The notes under the pieces are model-generated. The model had not been told where the DNA came from. It did no database searches and worked only from the letters and a program-made list of their open reading frames with translations. From Bin87 sp965220105 (GTDB taxonomy: Bacteria; Chloroflexota; Dehalococcoidia; Lucifugimonadales; UBA3495): a DNA stretch of 64,000 nt. Positions 52,880-59,432 of the stretch are shown here, in pieces. A program made the position numbers and the translations under genes. The stretch's first letter is position 1; each line of letters opens with the position of its first letter. The stretch lies in contig OZ244811.1 of the NCBI GenBank assembly GCA_965220105.1, forward strand, positions 3,410,001-3,474,000. Direction: 5' to 3'.

Positions 52880-53010
52880 CGCTCGGCTCGGTTCGGCTCG
52901 GCGCTGGTCGGCGATGAGGATTGCTCGGCTCCGCTCGGCTCTTCTTTCGTTCGCGGCCCGGTCGGACGCGGCGTTGAGGTGGCGGCGGGCGGTTGCTGCT
53001 CTGCTCTCAT
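52876..53010 (-). CDS. Small low-complexity protein (tentative)
   Basis: 44 residues from the ATG at 53008-53010 with GAGAGGAG about 10 bp upstream. Pro/Ser/Glu/Arg-rich (MRAEQQPPAATSTPRPTGPR). The gene's 3' half holds a tandem CGGCTCGG-type repeat (52880-52950). The 4-nt overlap with the next start is the main reason to list it. Confidence 0.35.
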   Translation of the reverse strand: MRAEQQPPAATSTPRPTGPRTKEEPSGAEQSSSPTSAEPNRAER

Positions 53011-53072
53011 CGGCGGGCGCTCCTCTCTTTTATGAGTAGGTGTCGCGTCACTTTTGGTAGTCTTTAAATATG

Positions 53073-53465
53073 CTATTGTGGTCGCGACGCCCATCGATTT
53101 TCCCCCGCAATTGTTCCCGTATAGCTCCCAGTGGCCTCAGCCATGCGCTCCAGGCGCCCGTCCTGTACGGCATCGGACAGCCAGCGGCGAGAGAACGGGT
53201 AGGAGCCCTGGTATTTGCGTACGATTTCGCACAGGGACCGGCCCGCGGCAACGTCTGCCAATACCCGCCGCGCGATCTCGGGCGGCAGCACGATGGGTTT
53301 CCGGCCCGGCCGACCCGGACCCCATTCCCACTCGTCCAGCGCCGCCAGCGTCTGCCGGCGCTCCATTTCCTGTTGCGCCTGGAGCTCCGCGACCCGCGCG
53401 GCGCGTTCCTGGAGCGTCAGAGGCCGGATGTTCCGGTGGTTCAGCATGCGCTGGATGTTGCCCAT
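53073..53465 (-). CDS. Recombinase-like HTH DNA-binding protein heading the module
   Basis: 130 residues from the ATG at 53463-53465 (MGNIQRMLNHRNIRPLTLQE). A coiled stretch (about 17-45) leads to GRPGRKPIVLPPEIARRV and LADVAAGRSLCEIVRKYQG, then FSRRWLSDAVQDGRLERM, a resolvase/Hin-type HTH layout. A longer frame to 54041 is not supported. It is the first gene of the minus-strand module, so it may regulate it. Confidence 0.6.
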   Translation of the reverse strand: MGNIQRMLNHRNIRPLTLQERAARVAELQAQQEMERRQTLAALDEWEWGPGRPGRKPIVLPPEIARRVLADVAAGRSLCEIVRKYQGSYPFSRRWLSDAVQDGRLERMAEATGSYTGTIAGENRWASRPQ

Positions 53466-53753
53466 GCCAGCGGTGCGTGGCAATAGGGTTTTCCCCGATT
53501 TACCCCCACCTGCTGAGTAGGGAAACGGACTTTCTGCCGTCTGACCGGCTGTGGAAAAGCCGCTCAATTTACGCGAGTTTCCCCTATTGATGCCCACCCG
53601 GGCCTCAGTCGTTGGACTCTTTCTAAAAATATGGTTGATTACCCGGAAGCAGGCCCGGCGCCGTGCTATATTGCCCGGGGCGGCCGCGGCAGGGTTCGCT
53701 GGGAGTGCGCGGTGTGGGCCAACGCCACCCTTTTTCACCGGACGATTGAACCA

Positions 53754-53945
53754 ATGAACCGTCTCCTCGCCATCCTGATTTTCTGCGCCGTGCCGCCGCT
53801 GGCTGCGCTGGGACGGTTGACGGCGCTGGCGTTGGCCACCCTGTCCAGGTTCGGTTTTCAGCGACTGTTGGCGGTATTCCTGGTTGGGTGGATAATCGTG
53901 CCCCAGCTGGCCGGCCGCGGCGTGTTCGGCATCCTTCCCCGGTGA
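53754..53945 (+). CDS. Small hydrophobic protein (tentative)
   Basis: 63 residues: MNRLLAILIFCAVPPLAALG, then LTALALATLSRFGFQRLLAV and FLVGWIIVPQLAG, two or three hydrophobic segments separated by Arg. It is transcribed away from the virus-like module. No ribosome site is obvious and the family is unknown. Confidence 0.35.
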   Translation: MNRLLAILIFCAVPPLAALGRLTALALATLSRFGFQRLLAVFLVGWIIVPQLAGRGVFGILPR

Positions 53946-54110
53946 CTCATGGAGCTCTGCAACATCGCCTATGTTCGCGCCGCGGTCGGGCTCCCTGGCC
54001 AGGTTGGCTACTGGATCATCCGCTGGTATGTGGGCAAGCAACGCGCGGACAGGAATAATAGGAATAAGTGGTACGGCCGAGGGCTACACCCCTTTACCAA
54101 GGCCGAATCC

Positions 54111-54135
54111 AGTGGCCGGATCCGGCCACTTTTTT
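54111..54135 (+). terminator. Perfect palindrome with T-run (rho-independent terminator)
   Basis: AGTGGCCGGATCCGGCCACT is a perfect 20-bp palindrome (54111-54130) followed by TTTTT. It would terminate plus-strand transcription entering from the small ORF region. No A-run precedes it, so it is not symmetric. Confidence 0.75.
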
Positions 54136-54329
54136 ATGAGCGCCGAAAATGACGGAATCCGTCGTATCCGCAGCTCCAAAATCGCCCCTGGTCGACGAAA
54201 TCCGGCTACCTTAGCGGACGAATATCGTCATGGCGGGGCCGGAAACTCCGGCGGCGGAATCCGCAATCGCGCCGGTGGCCACGCGCCCCGCACAAACGGG
54301 TTTACGTAATCGCTGTTGTGCGAAGCAAG

Positions 54330-54545
54330 TTAGGTATCAAAACGCACGCCAGTCCAGTTGTGGCGACCCAACATAAGATGCTTGTGTGAATCAAAGGGGG
54401 CATCAATTTGTAGCGCAAGCCGACTAACGCGATGATTGCCGTTCTTATCACCGGGCGCATCAACAGGGCGGACGATGCGACTGGGATAAATTCGATCCCG
54501 TATCTGGCCCTCAACACTCGCGACCGTTGCATGTCGGTTCGTCAT
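54330..54545 (-). CDS. Small protein overlapping the STAND gene end (tentative)
   Basis: 71 residues starting MTNRHATVASVEGQIRDRIY and including NHRVSRLALQIDAPF. It begins 35 nt inside the end of the nuclease-STAND gene. An alternative overlapping frame (54302-54532) is hydrophobic and Leu-rich. Neither matches a known family; this one has the more protein-like composition. Confidence 0.3.
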   Translation of the reverse strand: MTNRHATVASVEGQIRDRIYPSRIVRPVDAPGDKNGNHRVSRLALQIDAPFDSHKHLMLGRHNWTGVRFDT

Positions 54546-57342
54546 GATGGCTTCGGGGCGTCTGCCTACGATTGGCGAAAACGCCAGGGGCCAAGCCTGA
54601 ATGTCGCGCCCAATTCAGCATGATTTTCGCGTTGACTTCTGCTGAACTATCCCTCCAATCGGCGCTGAGAACCTCCTTCAACTCTTTTCCGATCTCCTTC
54701 GTCGACCGACCCTCGGATTGGTAAGTATTGAGGATCCCAACAAATATAGAGAAAGCCTCCACTCTAATGGCCCGTTCGGCGAACATGGCTGGCCGTCTTT
54801 CAGGGTTGGCTACAAATTCACGTAATTGACTGGTCACCTCGATAACCCGCGGCCTACGGCGTATGAGCTGCAATTGCTCCAAAGCAGATAGTGCTTTAGT
54901 CTGCGTGCTAGGCGCGATACCAGACCAATCGACTTTTTTGGTGCCGTCCACTGCGTCAATGAGCCTGGCGCTAACTTTCTCGATCGGTCCGTATTGGACA
55001 GTCGGTACGGCGATGCCGATCTTACTGCGCCCTTCCAGAATGTTGCTTTGTCGCAATACGCTACCTGGCGAGTAATACTCTATTTGAGCTGATTTTTGAT
55101 CGTAAGTGGCCAAGTCGGCGATCTCCATCCAACTTCCAAACGCGCGCGCATAAAAATTCCAAGTCGCTCGATTAGCGGAAATGTACGGACATTCTTTTTG
55201 CAGGAGGTCCGCGACCTGTTCAATCGATAATGCCTCTTCGTTTTCTAAGTCCCTCAGCAAGTTGGACACTAACCTGTTGCGACGAAGTTTTTCTCGCAAA
55301 TGCTCCCTGAAATTGTCTTCAAACTCCTTTTCAGCGTTGCCTACAGGGATTCCCAAGGCCACTTGGTCGTTTTCTACGGTGGCCAGGCCCAGCAATCGCA
55401 TTTCCCGAATCACGTTGTAAAACGATCCGCTCCTCAAACCTGCTAGGTCACGAAAGGCCTCTACATCCAACTGCCCACCTTGTGCAGCGATCACCCTACA
55501 GTGCTTGAAAATAAGAGCGGCGGAGCAACGAAGGATGTAGTTTTCTTGTACAGGCAATGAGCCTCCGTTCAGATAGTCCCGAAAAATATCCCAGTAAATA
55601 TCGTACATGTGGCCGACTCGGACCATCAATCGTGCATCCACGAGACTCTGAATGACCGCTGGCTTGAACTCCTCTGCTATCTCGGAAACGCTGACTGGGG
55701 CCAGCCTTGCAATCCGTCGCAAGGTTTCTTCCTGCTCGGCCGACAACCCGGTGATGTCTTCTTGGAATAATTGCTCAACATTCAACAAGCTGTCAGCAAT
55801 GTTCTGTTGACTCACACCTTGCTCCCGTTGCGATTTCACATGAGCACAAAGCTTTTTTAACAACCAAGGGTAGCCTTGGGAAAATGCCGCAAGAAAAAAC
55901 CGGAGGTCTTTGCGGACAGGCGTCCTCAATTCTTCCCCAAGACGGTCCAATAGGGTAGTGCTCTCCACCTCAGAAAAAGGCTCCAACCGGATGTGTTGAC
56001 TCCCGGTTGTTATCGCTTCCCTGACTCGGAAGGGAAAATCGTTCGTATACCCAATCAGGTCAGTCTTCCAAGAAAAACCAAAGACTACATTGGTTTGAGC
56101 GTCCAAGGTTTTAACAAATACGTCCCTTACACGTGCTGCCGTTTCGGCAAGTGGGAAAACATTCTCAAATTGGTCGAAGAAGATAAACAATATTTTACCT
56201 TGTTCTTCGAGATTTTTACCGAAACGTATCAATGCGTCTATTGCGCCATCAAACCCGGTCAAAGGCCCCTCGGACACCTGACGATCCAAACTGACATGGT
56301 TGTGTTGCAACACGTTGAGTACATGATCGACCGCCCTGAGGACGAATTGAGATGATGATGCTGTACGGGAGTCGATGGCGATTGCCAAATGACCTAACTG
56401 CTGGAGCGCGCTCGCACTAGCGAGTACCAATGAGCTTTTGCCCCAACCGGAATTGCCTTCGAAAACTATTCCACGCGAAGTCGTTTGCTTTGCCAACACC
56501 AGGGTCGCAAACGACTGGATTTGGTCCAATCCTGCATCACGTCCCACAAAATATTCAGGCGAGGCGGGAAATTGATATTCAAAACAAGCCGAGCTGCCGC
56601 GGACCTCTACGATCTGCTCCAACTGGCGGTCTATAGATGTGGCTGTCTGGATCGTATGGCTGCTGTTGGGCAAAATATGGAGTTCGTTCAGTTCAGGATA
56701 CAGAGCCGTCAGGTATTCAACGACGTCCCCGGTAGCGACGTGCCTCCCTAAGGAATCGAAAATCACGACAGAATTGGGGAGGGTCGCCCCGAATGGGATG
56801 ACATACTGTATCCCAAAACAGCCTCTTTCCGTGTACAAAACCGCGTAGTCGCCTAGCTGGCCTACTCCGGGATCTATGACCTTAGAAAATCCTTCCGGAC
56901 GTACTATAATTTGGCTATTGTACATGGCCTCAAGGACCTGCTGTTCTTCCAGGACCTTGAGGGTGAGCCGTGGGTTTCCCTCACAATTATCCTTGTAGAA
57001 AGCCTTCGCATGGCTGTTTATTCCTGGGATCGCGACGAATAAACCATGGCAATGTTCGTCCAGCAACCAGCGCGACATGTACTTCCCAAAGAATCTATGG
57101 AGGTGTGGGGAACCGACCTCCGTGTCGTAGCATTTGCATTCTGCGTAAAGCGGAGTGCCTGCGATGGAGGCCTTTCCTTCTATGTCAATTTCCATGCCGC
57201 TGTAATTCACGTTCGGAATCGCGTCGGTTTGATAGCCGTGAAAAGTAAGCACGTTTCGCATCAGGATTTCGAATAGTTTGCCCCGAGCCTGAGATTTCGC
57301 TTGTTCTGAATTCCCGTCAGCCAAGATTTTCAACTTCGGCAT
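54511..57342 (-). CDS. Mrr-like nuclease - STAND NTPase fusion (Avs-like defence candidate)
   Basis: 943 residues. Residues about 15-120 form a PD-(D/E)xK restriction-like domain: GKLFEILMRNVLTFHG, then GMEIDIEG (Asp53), then LYAECKCYD (Glu68, Lys70). After a linker a STAND-type P-loop NTPase follows: YFVGRDAGLDQI, Walker A GNSGWGKSS (296-304), and Walker B ILFIFFDQFENVF (384-396). The remaining 500 residues look like winged-helix and helical sensor modules (HLREKLRRNRLVSNLLRDLE). N-terminal nuclease plus STAND ATPase is the plan of Avs (AVAST) anti-phage proteins, but this one is shorter and its C-terminus is not clearly TPR. The DNA is A+T-richer than the surroundings, suggesting transfer. 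Confidence 0.82.
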   Translation of the reverse strand: MPKLKILADGNSEQAKSQARGKLFEILMRNVLTFHGYQTDAIPNVNYSGMEIDIEGKASIAGTPLYAECKCYDTEVGSPHLHRFFGKYMSRWLLDEHCHGLFVAIPGINSHAKAFYKDNCEGNPRLTLKVLEEQQVLEAMYNSQIIVRPEGFSKVIDPGVGQLGDYAVLYTERGCFGIQYVIPFGATLPNSVVIFDSLGRHVATGDVVEYLTALYPELNELHILPNSSHTIQTATSIDRQLEQIVEVRGSSACFEYQFPASPEYFVGRDAGLDQIQSFATLVLAKQTTSRGIVFEGNSGWGKSSLVLASASALQQLGHLAIAIDSRTASSSQFVLRAVDHVLNVLQHNHVSLDRQVSEGPLTGFDGAIDALIRFGKNLEEQGKILFIFFDQFENVFPLAETAARVRDVFVKTLDAQTNVVFGFSWKTDLIGYTNDFPFRVREAITTGSQHIRLEPFSEVESTTLLDRLGEELRTPVRKDLRFFLAAFSQGYPWLLKKLCAHVKSQREQGVSQQNIADSLLNVEQLFQEDITGLSAEQEETLRRIARLAPVSVSEIAEEFKPAVIQSLVDARLMVRVGHMYDIYWDIFRDYLNGGSLPVQENYILRCSAALIFKHCRVIAAQGGQLDVEAFRDLAGLRSGSFYNVIREMRLLGLATVENDQVALGIPVGNAEKEFEDNFREHLREKLRRNRLVSNLLRDLENEEALSIEQVADLLQKECPYISANRATWNFYARAFGSWMEIADLATYDQKSAQIEYYSPGSVLRQSNILEGRSKIGIAVPTVQYGPIEKVSARLIDAVDGTKKVDWSGIAPSTQTKALSALEQLQLIRRRPRVIEVTSQLREFVANPERRPAMFAERAIRVEAFSIFVGILNTYQSEGRSTKEIGKELKEVLSADWRDSSAEVNAKIMLNWARHSGLAPGVFANRRQTPRSHHDEPTCNGREC

Positions 57343-57413
57343 ATCACGTCCCCGATGCTAGCAAGCAGAAAGGTTATCGTCGGTGGATTCGTTGAAATTG
57401 TACTCTAAACTTT

Positions 57414-57503
57414 TTAAGTTGGATCAACCGACGCGGAGTTGAGGCCGCGCAGGATGTCCAGGTTGTCCCCGGTCCAGATGGTTCGGTCGGCGAAGTTGCT
57501 CAT
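57414..57503 (-). pseudogene. N-terminal stub of a site-specific DNA methyltransferase
   Basis: Minus-strand frame from the ATG at 57501-57503: MSNFADRTIWTGDNLDILRG, then LNSASVD, then a foreign PT and stop. WTGDNLDILRGLNSxSVD is the start of beta-class N4/N6 DNA methyltransferases, in which LIYLDPPFN should follow. Homology ends at about 57422, exactly where A+T-richer DNA of the STAND region begins. The rest of the methyltransferase is not in the window. This marks an insertion or deletion breakpoint. Confidence 0.7.
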
Positions 57504-57532
57504 CTTGGGAACTCAGTGCGCCAAGTCTAGCG

Positions 57533-57561
57533 ATGGCAGAGTTCATTAGCAACTCTGCCAT
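57533..57561. repeat. Hairpin 1: ATGGCAGAGTT / AACTCTGCCAT
   Basis: A perfect 11-bp inverted repeat with a 7-nt loop (57544-57550). The same arrangement (11-bp arms, 7-nt loop, one base different per arm) recurs at 58779-58807 on the other side of the deoxyribosyltransferase-like gene. Confidence 0.88.
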
Positions 57562-57627
57562 TTTGTCGCCGATCCGCACCAGTGACGTGCTCACGGCGAC
57601 GCCCAACTTCGGCCCAGGGTGCGAAAA

Positions 57628-57656
57628 ATGGCAGAGTTTGGTATAAACTCGGCCAT
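57628..57656. repeat. Hairpin 2: ATGGCAGAGTTT / AAACTCGGCCAT
   Basis: 12-bp arms with one mismatch and a 5-nt loop, 67 bp after hairpin 1 and about 100 bp before the start of the gene at 57758. Part of the same family as hairpins 1 and 3. Confidence 0.82.
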
Positions 57657-57757
57657 CATTGGTTAGTGCGCTCGCTATCCAACTGAACGGCCCTCAGGGC
57701 GTCCGAATCAAGGACGTTAGACCTGCCAACCAGACGATGAGAAATGCTGGAGTACTT

Positions 57758-58696
57758 ATGAGCACCGACATCGAAAAGACCTGCTTTTTCATTGCTCCCA
57801 TCGGGGAGGACGGTACGCAAACCCGACAAGATTCGGATCGGGTACTCAGGCGCATAGTCCGAGCCGCGGTTAACCCATTAGGATTCACCGCTATTCGCGC
57901 GGACGATATTTCGACTCCAGGGATAATCACCAGCCAAGTACTGGGGTTGGTGGTTGAAAGCCCGTTGGTGATAGCGGATTTGACTGGACACAATCCCAAC
58001 GTGTTTTACGAACTCGCGATCCGACACGCTATACGGAAACCGTTTGTGCAGATGATCAGGAAAAACGAGACGATACCATTCGATGTCGCTACTGCAAGAA
58101 CGATTCGTTACGACTTCGACGTAGATAGCGCTCAAGACGCGATCGACGAAATAACGCGGCAAATTAAATCCTTGAAATCCGATCCTACCGATATCGAAAC
58201 CCCAATATCTATGTCGCTGGATTTACAAAGTCTCCGCACTGTCACGGACCAACAATCGAATGGGCTGCATCAAGTGTTGCCACTGTTGGAAGACATCAGC
58301 GCCGCCGTCCACAACAACAGCAACGAGATCACGCGTTTGCGGGAGGCCGGACTTCAAACGCGAACTCCGCAACGAAACACATGGAGTCTCGCTATCCACC
58401 GGATGGTGCTCGAGGACAAATCTCCTTACGGCTTTATCGCGTCCCTCGGCAGTCTGCGCACCGCGTTCCCATGGATACACGAAATGGGTGTTGCTGCATA
58501 TACAAGGGTTCTGGAGGGAGATGTCGACGCAGCGCAAAACGTATTTGATGAGTTGGCTCGACTGATGGAATACCGATTCGGGTCTACAAACGAACTCGTC
58601 AACGAGACTCTTCCCGAGCTGAAAACATTATTCGACAGACTTGTTGCCGCGCACGGTACTTACCAATCAACCACCGTCGATGACCTTCCATTTTGA
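57758..58696 (+). CDS. Nucleoside 2-deoxyribosyltransferase/TIR-like protein (defence effector candidate)
   Basis: 312 residues from the ATG at 57758 (MSTDIEKTCFFIAPIGEDGT); upstream in-frame codons overlap hairpin 2. The N-terminal 150 residues show FFIAPIGEDG, an Arg-rich helix, and VESPLVIADLTGHNPNVFYE with LAIRHAIRKPFVQMI, the pattern of nucleotide-cleaving NDT/TIR-like folds (Glu85 candidate catalytic). The C-terminal half is helical and unassigned. Such domains act as NAD- or nucleotide-degrading effectors in abortive systems. The DNA is A+T-richer than flanks, and related hairpins lie on both sides. Confidence 0.72.
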   Translation: MSTDIEKTCFFIAPIGEDGTQTRQDSDRVLRRIVRAAVNPLGFTAIRADDISTPGIITSQVLGLVVESPLVIADLTGHNPNVFYELAIRHAIRKPFVQMIRKNETIPFDVATARTIRYDFDVDSAQDAIDEITRQIKSLKSDPTDIETPISMSLDLQSLRTVTDQQSNGLHQVLPLLEDISAAVHNNSNEITRLREAGLQTRTPQRNTWSLAIHRMVLEDKSPYGFIASLGSLRTAFPWIHEMGVAAYTRVLEGDVDAAQNVFDELARLMEYRFGSTNELVNETLPELKTLFDRLVAAHGTYQSTTVDDLPF

Positions 58697-58778
58697 CGGG
58701 CAGTTACACATTTCGCGGTTGATGCACTCTCGAACCGCGCTAGCGCGTAGTCCACATGAGATCTGATGGGCAGGTTTG

Positions 58779-58807
58779 ATGGCAGACTTTGAACGGAAGT
58801 CTGCCAT
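58779..58807. repeat. Hairpin 3: ATGGCAGACTT / AAGTCTGCCAT
   Basis: A perfect 11-bp inverted repeat with a 7-nt loop, 15 bp before the tyrosine recombinase start. It differs from hairpin 1 by one compensating base pair. It could be a recombinase site or a regulatory hairpin. Confidence 0.88.
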
Positions 58808-58821
58808 GATAGACTGGCCCC

Positions 58822-59391
58822 ATGCCCACGCGAGGACTCCCCCACTACTGGACGCCCGACCAGGTGAAGATGATCCTGAACGCCATGCCGGCCGGTCAGC
58901 CGTGGCTCTTCGGTCTGATGCTCTGGCGAACCGCGCTTCGCCAGGCCGAAGCCCTCAACCTGGAGTGGCGCGATCTGCAATTCGCCAGCACCCAGCCGTC
59001 GGTCACGGTCCGGAACGGAAAGGGCGGCCGGTTTCGCGTGGTGCCGGCCCACCCCGAGCTCGTGGACGCCTTTCGCTCGGTCCCTCACCGGAGCCCTGCG
59101 GACAAGGTGTTCACCGGGCGCAGTGGCAAGCCACTATCCCCAAGGAGCGCAGTCCGCTGGATTGCCGAGGGTATTGCGAAAGCCGGATCGCAGGCTGCGG
59201 CTACTGGAACCGGCGTCAAGGGCCCTGCTTCCCACAGCCTGCGCCACAGTTGCGCCCGCCACTGGCTGCAGTCCGGCCTGAACGTCAACGCCGTCTCTGC
59301 TTGGCTGGGGCACAGCAGTCCGACCGTTACCCTCAACACCTACCTGGTACTGGCACCGGACACCTTGGGGGACATATCCGAGGTTCCATAA
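58822..59391 (+). CDS. Short tyrosine recombinase (catalytic domain only)
   Basis: 189 residues. Complete active site: R40 in TALRQAEALNLEW, K67 in VRNGKGGRFRVV, H138 and R141 in HSLRHSCARHW, H164 in WLGHSSPTVTLNTY and Y174. The N-terminal SAM-like core-binding domain of XerC/D-type enzymes is missing, so DNA recognition must rely on the catalytic domain or a partner. Integron- and cassette-associated mini-integrases are similar. It stands between hairpin 3 and a convergent restriction gene. Confidence 0.88.
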   Translation: MPTRGLPHYWTPDQVKMILNAMPAGQPWLFGLMLWRTALRQAEALNLEWRDLQFASTQPSVTVRNGKGGRFRVVPAHPELVDAFRSVPHRSPADKVFTGRSGKPLSPRSAVRWIAEGIAKAGSQAAATGTGVKGPASHSLRHSCARHWLQSGLNVNAVSAWLGHSSPTVTLNTYLVLAPDTLGDISEVP

Positions 59392-59432
59392 CTATTGTTG
59401 TGCGACACGCAAGAGTTCAGTGGTTGGAGGCT

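Larger units (their letters stand above)
53466..54300. other. Control region between the virus-like module and the defence island
   Basis: About 830 bp holding only one small plus-strand candidate (53754-53945) and a strong palindromic terminator at 54111. The promoter of the module probably lies between 53466 and 53750. I could not assign boxes. No tRNA or attachment-site duplication was recognised here. Confidence 0.4.

Noticed and set aside
44192..53465. Classical inovirus assignment for the module
   Set aside because: The ATPase is Zot-like, but there is no recognisable replication initiator, single-strand binding protein or short major coat protein, and it has more medium-sized membrane proteins than usual. 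Kept as virus-like only.
53466..54300. tRNA gene or attachment site near the GGGCTACACCCCTTTACC stretch
   Set aside because: No cloverleaf or T-loop could be formed and no matching direct repeat was seen at the other end.
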